Notes under the pieces: generated by a model | The model's database searches: none | What the model was told of the DNA's origin: nothing | What the model saw: only the letters and a program-made list of their open reading frames with translations | Program-made: the position numbers and the translations under genes | In this document: in pieces, positions 37,942 through 46,990 of the stretch | Numbering within the stretch: position 1 is the first letter of the stretch | Layout: the number at the start of each line of letters is the position of its first letter | Origin: Henriciella sp. AS95 | GTDB taxonomy: Bacteria > Pseudomonadota > Alphaproteobacteria > Caulobacterales > Hyphomonadaceae | DNA length: 64,000 nucleotides | Direction of reading: 5' to 3' | NCBI RefSeq assembly: GCF_038900055.1 | Contig: NZ_JBBMQM010000001.1 | Location: forward strand, 2,480,001 to 2,544,000

Positions 37942-38532
37942 ATGTTTGTATCGGCTATCACCTCAGCGGCAGGCGTCGCAGCAAAAGTCCTGGGCGGGGT
38001 GTATCTTGCGGACTTCGTATCCGGCGCTTTCCACTGGATGGAGGACCGCTATGGCGACCCCAAATGGCCCATCCTCGGCCACACAATCCGGGAGAACCAG
38101 CAGCATCACCACACACCGCGCAGCTTCCTGAAGGGCAACCTCTGGACGCGAAACCGTGAAGTTATTCTGATCGGTCTCGCCTTCCTTGGACTGTTCTGGG
38201 CTGTTGGCTGGCTAAACCTGTTTACCGGCACGGCGGTCATATTTGGCATGTTTGCAAACGAAATTCATGCTTGCGCTCACCGCAGCCCGAAAGAGAACGG
38301 TCGGATCATCCCTCTGGCCCAGAAAATCGGTATCATGCAGTCCCACAGGCACCATGCCGCCCACCACCGCAAAGGCAAGGACAGCCACTATTGCGTGATG
38401 ACCAACCATCTCAATCCAGCGCTGGAGAAAGTTCAGTTCTTTCAGAGGGTTGAGAAAGGTATAAAATTTCTGACCGGTGTTGTGCCGCGCCTCGATGACA
38501 GCGTAAATCCGCGCTATCGCCGCGCCGTCTAG
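37942..38532 (+). CDS. CarF/Kua-type plasmanylethanolamine desaturase homologue
   Basis: This 196-residue membrane protein is of the TMEM189/CarF/Kua family, which in Myxococcus (CarF) and animals (PEDS1) makes the vinyl-ether bond of plasmalogens and in Myxococcus is needed for the singlet-oxygen light response. It has about four membrane segments and the conserved His clusters: FHWMEDRYG (about 30-38), NQQHHHTP (about 53-60), NEIHACAH (about 107-114), SHRHHAAHH (about 130-138) and HYCVMTNHLNP. ATG 37942 has TGGAGG 5 bases upstream. The gene is preceded by the palindrome array and followed by its own terminator, so it is separately regulated. Confidence 0.9.
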   Translation: MFVSAITSAAGVAAKVLGGVYLADFVSGAFHWMEDRYGDPKWPILGHTIRENQQHHHTPRSFLKGNLWTRNREVILIGLAFLGLFWAVGWLNLFTGTAVIFGMFANEIHACAHRSPKENGRIIPLAQKIGIMQSHRHHAAHHRKGKDSHYCVMTNHLNPALEKVQFFQRVEKGIKFLTGVVPRLDDSVNPRYRRAV

Positions 38533-38544
38533 GCTTCACTGAAT

Positions 38545-38577
38545 GGCCGTCCCACACCAAGGTGGGGCGGCCTTTTT
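38545..38577 (+). terminator. Rho-independent terminator of carF
   Basis: An 11-bp stem (GGCCGTCCCAC with GTGGGGCGGCC, one T-G pair) with a 6-base loop and a run of five T, 13 bases after the carF stop. The T-run touches the stop of the convergent methyltransferase gene. Confidence 0.88.
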
Positions 38578-39257
38578 CAGGTCTTTTCGAAGATAACAAT
38601 ATTATTATTGGCGGGCATATCGACGACCTCAACCAATTGAAGTCTCGCGCGCTCAGCAAGCGGCAGCAGGTCTCGATCGAGATCTCTGACACCCCATGAT
38701 GGATCACGCTGCCGAAGACTGTCGCGAAACCGCGCATTTGATTCGGCGATGTCGCCGTCCCGCGCGAAGGGTCCGTAGAGGACCAGCCTTCCTGAAGGCG
38801 ATAGAAGACGCCCTGCCCCGGCGAAAAGCCCTTCCACTGCCGCGAAAGGCGCAATGTGGATCATGTTTGCGCAGAAAATCGCGTCCCAACTGTCCTGTCG
38901 TTCGACAGCGCCCCAGTCTAACGAAGACGCATCAAGCGCAACGGGGCCGCTCAAACGGCCGTCAAAGTCCTCATACGCCGTCCAGGACGCCTGGCTCGCC
39001 AGGCTGATCTCGTCGAGATCTGAATAGGTCCAGCGAAGTTCTGGCATAGCCGCAACGAAATGAGCCCCGTGCTCCCCCGTGCCTGAGGCGACTTCCAGCA
39101 CATTCGCCCGCGACGGCAGCTTTTCGGCGAGCACCTCACAGATGACGGCCTTGTTGCGCCCAGCAGACGGCGAATAGCGCCGTCCGTCTTGAGCCGTCTC
39201 GCGCGCTTCAAGCGCGACCGCTTTACCGGAGCTTCCAATATCGTCGTTCTCGGCCAA
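38577..39257 (-). CDS. DUF938 family SAM-dependent methyltransferase
   Basis: This protein of about 226 residues is a Rossmann-fold methyltransferase of the DUF938 type: RRYSPSAGRNKAVICEVL, the SAM motif VLEVASGTGEHGAHF, then DLDEISLASQASW, IFCANMIHIAPF and RLVLYGPF. The natural substrate is unknown. The ATG at 39362 would overlap the upstream aldo/keto reductase gene by 104 bases, so I prefer the in-frame TTG at 39257, just after that gene's stop; this fits the family's usual start near RRYSPSA. The start is uncertain, the identity is not. Confidence 0.85.
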   Translation of the reverse strand: MAENDDIGSSGKAVALEARETAQDGRRYSPSAGRNKAVICEVLAEKLPSRANVLEVASGTGEHGAHFVAAMPELRWTYSDLDEISLASQASWTAYEDFDGRLSGPVALDASSLDWGAVERQDSWDAIFCANMIHIAPFAAVEGLFAGAGRLLSPSGRLVLYGPFARDGDIAESNARFRDSLRQRDPSWGVRDLDRDLLPLAERARLQLVEVVDMPANNNIVIFEKT

Positions 39258-39258
39258 T

Positions 39259-40275
39259 TCAGGTCCCGCTGGTTTCAAAATCGTATTGTTCAGTGTCGAC
39301 ACTTGCCTGACCGTAGCGATTATAGCGCGGGCCGACGGCACTTTCGGGTGTGAAGTGGGCATCCAGCCTGGCCACGATTTCCGGCGACAGCGACACCGCG
39401 CCCGCCGCGTGGTTTTCTTCGAGGTGCTTCACGCTGGTCGTGCCGGGGATGGGGACAACATGGTCGCCTTTGGCCAGCGTCCATGCCAGTGCGAGCTGAG
39501 CCACGCTACAGCCGACCTCCTCGGCGCATGCGCGCGCCTCGTCAAGCAATACCAGATTGGCGGGATAGTTCTCTGGCGAGAAACGCGGAAAGATCGTTCC
39601 CCTCATATCGCTCTCATGGAACGTCGCGGGATCTGCCGGCGGATCGGCAAGAAACCCGCGGCCCACAGGCGAAAACGCCACCAGAGCGGTCCCCAGCTCC
39701 TTGCAGGCCTCCATGACCGCAATCTCCGGATTGCGGACCCAGAGCGAGTATTCCGACTGCAGCGCCGCAATCGGATGAACCGCGTGCGCACGCCGCAGGA
39801 GGCCCTCGCCCATTTCGGATAACCCAATCATCCGGATCTTGCCGGCTTCGACAAGCTCGGACAGCGCACCAACTGAGTCTTCAATCGGAACATTCGGGTC
39901 CGGACGATGCATGTAATAAAGATCGATGACATCGACATTGAGGCGTTTCAGACTCGCATCACACGCGCTCTTGATCGCCTCTGGACGCGCATCCAGCACC
40001 CGCTTGCCATCCTTGACAGCGAGCACGCACTTGCTGGCGAGAAAAACATCGTCCCGGCGACCGGCAATTGCCTGACCGACAAGCTGTTCGCTCCGGCCCG
40101 CTCCGTAAATCGTAGCGGTATCGAAGAAATTGCAACCGATATCGAGCGCCCGCTGAAACAGTCTGACAGCATCGGCTTCATCGATGGGCGGCCCGTAGGC
40201 ATGGGTGACATTCATGCAGCCAAGGCCGACCGGATAGACCGGGTCGCCTCCGATGGTTCGGGACCTGATGCTCAT
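39259..40275 (-). CDS. Aldo/keto reductase
   Basis: This 338-residue AKR has a (beta/alpha)8 barrel. It has GLGCMNVTHAYGPPIDEADAVRLFQRALDIGCNFFDTATIYGAGRSEQLVGQAI, with the catalytic Asp and Tyr of the D-T-A-x-x-Y motif, DLYYMHRPDPNVPIEDSVGAL and IGLSEMGEGLLRRAHAVHPIAALQSEYSLW. The end carries the PIPGTTSVKHLEEN cofactor-phosphate motif, indicating NADP(H). Substrate is unknown. It sits between the DUF938 and acyl-CoA ligase genes on the same strand, with 24 bases after the ligase. Confidence 0.93.
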   Translation of the reverse strand: MSIRSRTIGGDPVYPVGLGCMNVTHAYGPPIDEADAVRLFQRALDIGCNFFDTATIYGAGRSEQLVGQAIAGRRDDVFLASKCVLAVKDGKRVLDARPEAIKSACDASLKRLNVDVIDLYYMHRPDPNVPIEDSVGALSELVEAGKIRMIGLSEMGEGLLRRAHAVHPIAALQSEYSLWVRNPEIAVMEACKELGTALVAFSPVGRGFLADPPADPATFHESDMRGTIFPRFSPENYPANLVLLDEARACAEEVGCSVAQLALAWTLAKGDHVVPIPGTTSVKHLEENHAAGAVSLSPEIVARLDAHFTPESAVGPRYNRYGQASVDTEQYDFETSGT

Positions 40276-40299
40276 TTACTTCTCCATGTCCTGCATGTC

Positions 40300-42045
40300 T
40301 CAGCCGCGCGGCGCGAAACGCTCTCGCAGTTCAGGCTTTAGAATCTTGCCATTCGCATTGCGCGGCAATGGATCCGTCTGGAACTGGATTTCGACCGGCA
40401 CCTTGAATGCGGCGAGCTGTTTGGCGACATGCGCACGCAGCTCATCCTGACTGACCGTCTTGCCGGGCTTCAGCTGAACGACAGCGCCGACCTCTTCACC
40501 AAGCACCTTGTGGGGAATTCCGACGACTGAAGCATCCATGACGGCGGGGTGGTCATACAGCGCACTCTCCACCTCAATGCAGTAGATGTTCTCGCCGCCC
40601 CGGATCAACATGTCCTTGGCGCGGTCGACGAGATACAGAAACCCTTCCTCATCAAGGCGGGCAAGGTCTCCGGTGACGACCCATCCGTCCTTGAAGGTCT
40701 CGGCCGTTGCATCGGGCCTGTTCCAGTAGGAACGGCAGTTCGACGGGCTCTTGCACCACAGTTCGCCAACTTCGCCCGCTGGAAGCGTCTCACCTTCCGG
40801 GCTGACGACTTTAAGCTCCACGGCAAGCGGCGGCGCCCCCGCACTGTTCGGCCGGTTCTCATAGTCCTCACCGATATTGAGCGTGGCCGTCGCGCAGGTC
40901 TCCGTCATGCCCCACCCATTGCCGGGCGCAGCTTCCGGGAACCGTTTTTTGATCGTCGAAACGAGCTCTGGCGCAGATGGCGCGCCACCATACGACACAA
41001 CGCTAATCGACGAGAGATCGTAATTGTCCCGCTCTGGATGCTCGAGGACTTGCCAGGCAATCGCTGGCACGCCGCCAATCGTCGTGATCTTTTCATTCTC
41101 GATGATCGGCAACGCTTTGCCTGCATCCCACTTGTACATGGAGACGATCTTGTCGCCGCGAAGCAGCGTCGGGATTAGTACAGCGAAGGCGCCGGTGGCA
41201 TGGAAGAAAGGAATGGCCAGCAATGTGGCGCGTTGTTCACTGAGGTCCTGCTCGGGCGGCTGCTCCCCCCGGCGCAGATACATCCTCGCCTGACAGGTCA
41301 TCGAATTCAGGAAGTTCGAAATGACAGCCCGGTTGCTTGCGATTGCGCCCTTTGGTCGGCCGGTGGTCCCCGATGTGTACATCAGGGTGGCATCATCGTC
41401 CGTACCGATCGGCACGTCCGGCATCGACACGTCTTTCAGCTTTTCCCAGTCATTTGTCTCGCCGACGAAATCCTCAAAGTTGTGAACCCGTGGATCATTG
41501 CGTTCTTCTTCGGTCTCGCGGGCGATGATGACCGCTTCGAGATCCGGCAGCTTGTCGAGATGTTCGCGGATGCGCTCGAAAATCTGTGGATCGATGACGG
41601 CCACCTTCACACCGGCATTCTGCAGCCCGTATTCCAGTTCATCAGCGGTCCACCAGGAGTTCATCGGTGTTGCGATCGCCCCAATGGACAGAGCCGCAAA
41701 GAATGCGACCGGCCATTGCGGGAAATTGCGCATCACGATTGCAACCCGGTCACCAGGTTTAATGTTGAAACTGTCCTTCAGCACATGCGCGAAATGTGCG
41801 ACGGCCTTGTAGTGCGAAAGAAAGGAAGCGCGCTCGTTCTCATAGACGAGGAATGTCCGGTCGCCATACGCTTTGGAGGCCTCGACAAGAAAGCGTATGG
41901 TGGGCGGCGCTTCGGGGTAATATTTCATCTCGATGCCGTCGATGACGCCATCGCTGACCGCAAGCGGCGTCCCCGGTTCAGCCAGTTTCGCATTCGCCTG
42001 CGCAATCGACATTGCCGGCCATGACGGTCCACCATCTGCTGCCAT
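40300..42045 (-). CDS. Acyl-CoA synthetase (AMP-forming)
   Basis: This 581-residue adenylate-forming ligase activates a carboxylic acid as its CoA thioester. The AMP-binding P-loop is TLMYTSGTTGRPKGAIASN (about 217-235). GNGWGMTETCATAT, WVVTGDLARLDEEGFLYLVDRAKDMLIRGGENIYCIEVE and the C-terminal PRNANGKILK with catalytic Lys complete the family set. Medium- or long-chain fatty acids are the usual substrates. ATG 42045 follows GGGAG by 7 bases. It heads a leftward operon with the aldo/keto reductase and methyltransferase. Confidence 0.95.
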   Translation of the reverse strand: MAADGGPSWPAMSIAQANAKLAEPGTPLAVSDGVIDGIEMKYYPEAPPTIRFLVEASKAYGDRTFLVYENERASFLSHYKAVAHFAHVLKDSFNIKPGDRVAIVMRNFPQWPVAFFAALSIGAIATPMNSWWTADELEYGLQNAGVKVAVIDPQIFERIREHLDKLPDLEAVIIARETEEERNDPRVHNFEDFVGETNDWEKLKDVSMPDVPIGTDDDATLMYTSGTTGRPKGAIASNRAVISNFLNSMTCQARMYLRRGEQPPEQDLSEQRATLLAIPFFHATGAFAVLIPTLLRGDKIVSMYKWDAGKALPIIENEKITTIGGVPAIAWQVLEHPERDNYDLSSISVVSYGGAPSAPELVSTIKKRFPEAAPGNGWGMTETCATATLNIGEDYENRPNSAGAPPLAVELKVVSPEGETLPAGEVGELWCKSPSNCRSYWNRPDATAETFKDGWVVTGDLARLDEEGFLYLVDRAKDMLIRGGENIYCIEVESALYDHPAVMDASVVGIPHKVLGEEVGAVVQLKPGKTVSQDELRAHVAKQLAAFKVPVEIQFQTDPLPRNANGKILKPELRERFAPRG

Positions 42046-42164
42046 GTGATACTCCCTATATCTGTATAGTCAGCAATCAATCATGGCGGCCGCGCCAAAG
42101 AAAGAGGCGAGCTAAGATTGTGATGATTTCAACACAGTAGGGGCAGCCCGTCTCGATAGAACGC

Positions 42165-42320
42165 CTAACGGGCCGGAAGAGAGTCCGGCAGCTCCAGAGC
42201 CGTCTGATAGGCAGCGACCTCGTCAGCAGAGAGCGGCTCGGAATACGGCTTCGGCCACAAAAGCAGCACCGCCGTGCAGGCCAGGCCTGCCAGAAATATT
42301 GTCAGAAGATCTTTTTTCAT
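42165..42320 (-). CDS. 51-residue membrane peptide
   Basis: This short gene codes for MKKDLLTIFLAGLACTAVLL..., one hydrophobic helix (about 5-25) with a short polar C-terminus ending LPDSLPAR. The start at 42320 has GGGGAGGGG about 5 bases upstream. An upstream in-frame start would lie inside the hairpin described next. It could be a small membrane peptide or a signal-anchored periplasmic peptide. Nothing in it points to a function. Confidence 0.6.
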   Translation of the reverse strand: MKKDLLTIFLAGLACTAVLLLWPKPYSEPLSADEVAAYQTALELPDSLPAR

Positions 42321-42325
42321 GATGG

Positions 42326-42348
42326 CCCCTCCCCGCCGAAAGGAGGGG
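42326..42348 (-). promoter_or_regulatory. Hairpin covering the ribosome binding site of the 51-residue peptide gene
   Basis: In the minus-strand transcript CCCCUCC (42348-42342) can pair perfectly with GGAGGGG (42332-42326) across a 9-base loop, hiding the ribosome binding site. It could act as a translational switch, or simply be a weak end structure for the upstream lipoprotein gene. Confidence 0.55.
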
Positions 42349-42387
42349 AGGAGCAATCAGCGTGCCAGCCGCGCTGGCCTTACGTGA

Positions 42388-43032
42388 TTATTTACCGAGT
42401 TCGCAGAACTGGACCGCCCGGCTGGTGCCGTCCGGCTCGACCAGTTCAAACACCGGGCCGGCGAGTTCGTCACCGTCGCAGAGATATCCGATCTGGTACA
42501 TGTCGAGGATATACGAATTTTCCGGCTCCAGTGCGCCAGCCAGCATGAGGTCTGCCGCTTCCTGGTGCTGGCCAAGGCGGAACAGGATTTCGAACCGCTC
42601 CATTGCCGTCGTGTCGCCCGATGCCAGCATGTCATTCAGCATCGCAAACTCAGCCTCAGCCTCAGCCTGCATGGCTGCTGCTTCATCGGCGATACTGCTT
42701 TCCGGATACTGTGCGGCAATCTCTTTCAGATCTGCGACCGCACCGGTCAGATCATTACCGCCAGCTGCACGAAGCTTGGCGCGCGCATACAAGGCCTTGG
42801 CCATCTGCTCGTCACTCATGCCGGGATCGCCCAGCAGCTGTGTCAGACGGTCAATCGCGATCTGCTCATTACCGGCTTCGACAAGCGAATTGACCGTTCC
42901 CATCGCGAGTTCGAACGGTGTCGGCTCTGACGTCGTACTGGTTTCAACCGGCTCAGCCGGTGCATCTGTTGACGACGCACATGCAGCTGCAAGGATGACA
43001 AGGCTCGCGCCTGCCAGCATGGATCTAAGCAT
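42388..43032 (-). CDS. Lipoprotein with TPR-like helices (paralogue 1)
   Basis: This 214-residue protein has a lipobox LAAAC with acylated Cys18, a Ser/Thr/Pro linker (residues 19-38), then helical TPR-like pairs. The segment MSDEQMAKALYARAKLRAAGGNDLTGAVADLKEIA and the C-terminal GYLCDGDE ... VQFCE match positions in the next lipoprotein upstream, so the two arose by duplication. The terminal Cys pair could form a disulphide. Function is unknown. Confidence 0.75.
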   Translation of the reverse strand: MLRSMLAGASLVILAAACASSTDAPAEPVETSTTSEPTPFELAMGTVNSLVEAGNEQIAIDRLTQLLGDPGMSDEQMAKALYARAKLRAAGGNDLTGAVADLKEIAAQYPESSIADEAAAMQAEAEAEFAMLNDMLASGDTTAMERFEILFRLGQHQEAADLMLAGALEPENSYILDMYQIGYLCDGDELAGPVFELVEPDGTSRAVQFCELGK

Positions 43033-43102
43033 CTCGGTACTCCCTGATAATCATGACGCCTTGTGAAATGACACCGGCTCCAAGGCAAGAATATGACTGA
43101 TC

Positions 43103-43717
43103 TCAGGTTTCTGAAGGCGCCTCGCACCAATTGATGGCATCAAGGTGACCAATATCCTCGCCCAGGGTGAAATCCTCACTCGGCTCATCTTCGGCTCCCC
43201 GGCAAAGATAGCCAGCGGCCTCCAGGAAACGGGCTTGCTCGGCAGAGGGAGAAAGGCCCGACGCGCGGATCCGCTCCGCAACCGCCTCAAAGTCGCCGAT
43301 CGCGACGGTATCGACAAACCATTCCGAAAGCGTCTGAAGGCGTCCAAGGCGTCCACGGGCGAGTGCCAGGTCGCTGGCGGCGAAGTTTTTCTCGTCTTCC
43401 AGGATTGCCAAGAACGCCGCATCCGTTGTCAGCGTGGTCGCCGCATCAAAGTCTTCGATGGCCCCAGGCAAATTGATTCTCTCAAGGCGGCGCGTCTTGC
43501 CACGCTCGAACAGGAGCTGCGCCCTTTGTGCATCCGTCAGTGTCGCTGTATCGAGCGTCTCGGAGTATTCCTCAATCGTGATGTAGGGGTGCCACTCGGC
43601 CTGCGCGGATGCCACAACCGCGTTGAATTCCGCTTCTGTCAAACTGACCGGGACTGGGGTGGTTTCACAGGCAGCGAGGGTAATCGCCGCCAAGGCACTA
43701 CAAAGCCTCAGGCGCAT
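43103..43717 (-). CDS. Lipoprotein with TPR-like helices (paralogue 2)
   Basis: This 204-residue protein has a lipobox LAAC with Cys17. The helical TPR-like region LTDAQRAQLLFERGKTRRLERINLPGAIEDFDAA and the end GYLCRGAEDE ... INWCEAP align with paralogue 1. It lies 84 bases after dxs on the same strand and 70 bases before paralogue 1, so both may be read through from the xseB-ispA-dxs operon. Function is unknown. Confidence 0.75.
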   Translation of the reverse strand: MRLRLCSALAAITLAACETTPVPVSLTEAEFNAVVASAQAEWHPYITIEEYSETLDTATLTDAQRAQLLFERGKTRRLERINLPGAIEDFDAATTLTTDAAFLAILEDEKNFAASDLALARGRLGRLQTLSEWFVDTVAIGDFEAVAERIRASGLSPSAEQARFLEAAGYLCRGAEDEPSEDFTLGEDIGHLDAINWCEAPSET

Positions 43718-43801
43718 ACTCGACTCATACTTTCTTCTGAACGTCGCCTCACCCTACCGGCGGCCTGAACCGCGCGATAGCCAGTAACTGAAATGTAAGG
43801 T

Positions 43802-45724
43802 TCAGGCGCGTGCAAAGCGCTCGATTTGCTGAACGTCACCGCGTCCCAGCGCTTCAATTGCGCGCGCCGCAATGCTCCGCGCATCAAGCCCAGCTTCAGC
43901 ATACATCAGGTCAGGTTTATCCTGATCCTGGAATGTATCCGGCAGGTAAAGCGTCCGAATCTTCAGCCCGGTATCCAAGGCACCAACTTCGGCCAGATGC
44001 TCAAGCGTGAAAGCGCCGAAACCGCCGCGAGCGCCCTCTTCGAGGGTCAGAAGCACTTCGTGCTCCTTGGCGAGACGGTTGATCAGATCCTTGTCCAATG
44101 GCTTGGCAAACCGCGCATCGGCAACCGTGCACGACAGCCCCTGCGCCGCCAGCATGTCCGCAGCCTTCAGAGCTTCCTGAAGGCGGGCGCCGTAAGACAG
44201 GATTGCAATGCTCGTTCCCTCGCGAACGATGCGCCCCTTGCCGATTTCAAGCGCTTCAGGGTTGGTCGGCAGGTCAACGCCTACTCCATTGCCGCGCGGA
44301 TAGCGGAACGCGCTCGGGGCATCGTCGATCTCGACGGACGTGCGGACCATACGGACGAGTTCTGCTTCATCGGAAGCCGCCATACAGACCATGCCCGGCA
44401 ACGCTCCGAGAAAACCGATGTCGAAGCTGCCGGCATGCGTCGGGCCGTCAGCACCGACGAGACCGGCCCGGTCAATCGCAAAGCGGACAGGCAGTTTCTG
44501 AATGGCGACGTCGTGGACAACCTGATCATAACCGCGCTGCAGGAAGGTCGAATAGATTGCCGCAAAAGGCTTCATGCCGTCGGCAGCCATACCGGCCGCG
44601 AACGTCACAGCATGCTGTTCGGCAATGCCGACATCGAACATGCGGTCCGGGAATTCTTTCTGGAACAGGTCCATGCCTGTACCGCCCGGCATAGCGGCCG
44701 TAATGCCGACGATGCGGTCATCCTTGCGCGCTTCTTCGATCAGGCTCTTGGCGAAGACTTTCGTATAGCTCGGTGGGCCGGCTGTGGATTTCTGCTGCTC
44801 ACCGGTGACGACATTGAACTTGGCGACGCCGTGATATTTATCCGCAGAGTTTTCTGCAGGCTCGTAGCCTTTGCCCTTCTGTGTCACGACATGCAGAAGG
44901 ACCGGACCGGCCTGCATCGCCTTGCAGTTTTCGAGAACCGGCAACAGGACATCCAGGTCGTGTCCATCAATCGGTCCGACATAGTAAAAGCCGAGTTCCT
45001 CGAACATCGTGCCGCCCATGGCAAAGCCGCGAAGATATTCTTCTGCTTTGCGGGCGGGATTGGCGAGGCCAATTGGTTTCGCGATCGTCTTCGCGAATTT
45101 GCGAAGGCCGCGATAAGACCGCGACGAAACAAGTTTTGAAAGATAGTGGCTCATCGCGCCGACAGGCGGCGCAATGGACATGTCGTTATCGTTCAGAACG
45201 ACCAGCATGTTGGTGCCGTCTGAGCCGGCATTATTCATTGCCTCATAGGCCATGCCGGCCGACATCGCCCCATCGCCGATCACACAGACGACCTTGTTGT
45301 CATTCTTGGCGAGGTCGCGGGCCTTGGCGAAGCCCATACCGGCGGAAATCGACGTGGAGGCGTGCGCGGCGCCGAACGGGTCGAACTCGCTTTCGGCGCG
45401 CTTGGTGAAACCAGAAAGGCCGCCGCCCTGACGAAGGGTGCGGATACGGTCCTTGCGGCCCGTCAAAATCTTGTGTGGATAACACTGGTGGCCGACATCA
45501 AAGATCAGCTTGTCGTCCGGCGTATTGAAAACCGAGTGAATGGCGACGGTCAGTTCAACCACGCCCAGACCCGCGCCAAGATGCCCACCCGTTACCGACA
45601 CGGCATCAATGACTTCAGAGCGCACTTCATCGGCGATCTGCTTCAGCTCATCACGAGAACGGCCTTTAAGATCTTCCGGGGAATCCACACTGTCGAGCAA
45701 GCGGGTCTTTGCTGGCAGGGTCAT
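43802..45724 (-). CDS. dxs: 1-deoxy-D-xylulose-5-phosphate synthase
   Basis: This 640-residue thiamine-diphosphate enzyme makes DXP from pyruvate and glyceraldehyde-3-phosphate, the first step of the MEP isoprenoid pathway. It has [19 protein letters not shown], the TPP motif [18 protein letters not shown] ... [25 protein letters not shown] with the catalytic Glu, and [18 protein letters not shown]. Full length. It is the last biosynthetic gene of xseB-ispA-dxs, a common alphaproteobacterial order. Confidence 0.98.
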   Translation of the reverse strand: MTLPAKTRLLDSVDSPEDLKGRSRDELKQIADEVRSEVIDAVSVTGGHLGAGLGVVELTVAIHSVFNTPDDKLIFDVGHQCYPHKILTGRKDRIRTLRQGGGLSGFTKRAESEFDPFGAAHASTSISAGMGFAKARDLAKNDNKVVCVIGDGAMSAGMAYEAMNNAGSDGTNMLVVLNDNDMSIAPPVGAMSHYLSKLVSSRSYRGLRKFAKTIAKPIGLANPARKAEEYLRGFAMGGTMFEELGFYYVGPIDGHDLDVLLPVLENCKAMQAGPVLLHVVTQKGKGYEPAENSADKYHGVAKFNVVTGEQQKSTAGPPSYTKVFAKSLIEEARKDDRIVGITAAMPGGTGMDLFQKEFPDRMFDVGIAEQHAVTFAAGMAADGMKPFAAIYSTFLQRGYDQVVHDVAIQKLPVRFAIDRAGLVGADGPTHAGSFDIGFLGALPGMVCMAASDEAELVRMVRTSVEIDDAPSAFRYPRGNGVGVDLPTNPEALEIGKGRIVREGTSIAILSYGARLQEALKAADMLAAQGLSCTVADARFAKPLDKDLINRLAKEHEVLLTLEEGARGGFGAFTLEHLAEVGALDTGLKIRTLYLPDTFQDQDKPDLMYAEAGLDARSIAARAIEALGRGDVQQIERFARA

Positions 45725-45772
45725 AGGGGGCTGTCCTTTCGGAAGGATCTTTCAGTCAGTTCTAACGTACAT

Positions 45773-46657
45773 CTAACGCGTTCGATCCAGAACATAATCC
45801 ACAGATTGCAGCAATATATGGGCGCGTTCGTGGAAGAATGCGAGGTGTTGCTTTGCTTGCGCGGCCAGGAGACGCACACGCTCACGTGCACCATCAACGC
45901 CTAAAATAGTTACGAAATTGGCCTTTCCTGCGGCTTCATCGCTGCGAAGCGTCTTTCCGACCACAGTCTGGTCACCTGTCGCATCGAGAAGGTCATCCGC
46001 GATCTGATAGGCGAGGCCAAGGTCTTGCGCAAAGCCGGCCAGGGCATGCCGGGCATTGGCGCTGGCGTCGCCAATAATCGCCGCAGCCTCGACAGAATAG
46101 GATATCAGCGCGCCTGTTTTCATGCGCTGCATGCGCGTGATCGTGTTGAGGTCTCTCGGGCTTTCATCCTCAAGCATATCGATCATCTGGCCGCCAACCA
46201 TTCCGCGAGCGCCAGATGCATCAGCCAGCCGCTCAATCAGGCGCAGCCGGACTGCCGGGTCAGGATGGGTCTCGTCATTTGCCAGAATCTTGAAAGCCAG
46301 AGTCAGCAGAGCATCACCGGCCAGGACAGCTGCCGCCTCACCAAAAGCCTTGTGGACCGTGGGTTGGCCGCGGCGCAGATCATCGTCATCCATGCAAGGA
46401 AGATCGTCATGGACGAGCGAATAAGTGTGCACGCATTCCAGAGCTGCCGCCGTTCGAAGAAGCGCCTTTTCATCGGCGTCAAACAGAGCGCCGGTTTCAA
46501 TCACATAGAACGGACGCATCCTCTTGCCGTTCGCGAGCGCGGCATGCCGCATCGCGCGCAGAAGGTCGGCTTCCGGTCCCTGAGCGGCCGGAATCAGCTG
46601 GTCAAGCGCTACCGTTACCCTGTCGGCAATCTCGGTCAGACGCTTTTCAAACTCCAT
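45773..46657 (-). CDS. ispA: Short-chain polyprenyl diphosphate synthase (farnesyl type)
   Basis: This 294-residue trans-prenyltransferase has KRMRPFYVIETGAL, the first aspartate-rich motif LVHDDLPCMDDDDLRRG and the second, YQIADDLLDATGD. The two residues inserted in the first motif (DDLPCMD) are typical of bacterial type II farnesyl or geranylgeranyl diphosphate synthases. It elongates the C5 units from the MEP pathway. I used ATG 46657, 24 codons inside a longer frame, because homologues start near MEFEKRL and xseB ends 10 bases before it. Confidence 0.95.
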   Translation of the reverse strand: MEFEKRLTEIADRVTVALDQLIPAAQGPEADLLRAMRHAALANGKRMRPFYVIETGALFDADEKALLRTAAALECVHTYSLVHDDLPCMDDDDLRRGQPTVHKAFGEAAAVLAGDALLTLAFKILANDETHPDPAVRLRLIERLADASGARGMVGGQMIDMLEDESPRDLNTITRMQRMKTGALISYSVEAAAIIGDASANARHALAGFAQDLGLAYQIADDLLDATGDQTVVGKTLRSDEAAGKANFVTILGVDGARERVRLLAAQAKQHLAFFHERAHILLQSVDYVLDRTR

Positions 46658-46667
46658 GCATGTGTCC

Positions 46668-46916
46668 TTAATCGAAGCTCGCACTCTCGGTTTTCGGCTT
46701 GCCGTCCGCACCTTGCACAATCTGCTCAATCTTCAGCTCGGCCGCTTTCAGCCTTGCCTCGCAGTGCGCTTTCAGCTTGGCGCCACGCTCATAAATCTCG
46801 ATCGACTTTTCCAGCTCAACATCGCCGCCCTCAAGACGCCGAACGATGTCTTCGAGTTCTTTCAGAGCCTCTTCGAAACTCATTTTTTCAATCGACTGTT
46901 CTGCCTTACCGGCCAT
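46668..46916 (-). CDS. xseB: Exodeoxyribonuclease VII small subunit
   Basis: This 82-residue protein contains the XseB signature SFEEALKELEDIVRRLEGGDVELEKSIEIYERGAKLKAHCEARLKAAELKIEQIV. It binds the large subunit XseA, which is not in this window, to make exonuclease VII. It is the first gene of the xseB-ispA-dxs operon. Confidence 0.97.
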   Translation of the reverse strand: MAGKAEQSIEKMSFEEALKELEDIVRRLEGGDVELEKSIEIYERGAKLKAHCEARLKAAELKIEQIVQGADGKPKTESASFD

Positions 46917-46990
46917 TCGATCGCTCCTGATAATTTAAGAGGTAGTCGGGCACCCTAAGCAGGCTGCGCAGCCTTCACAATGGCCGTATC

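Noticed and set aside
37839..37943. Whether the repeats before carF could be a short CRISPR array.
   Set aside because: The repeats are palindromic half-sites with spacings of 18 and 40 bases, not repeats of 25-40 bases with uniform spacers. No cas genes are present.
43826..45139. A 437-codon plus-strand open frame.
   Set aside because: It is antisense to dxs, which is certain. High-GC coding DNA often leaves long open antisense frames. There is no ribosome binding site or recognisable protein.
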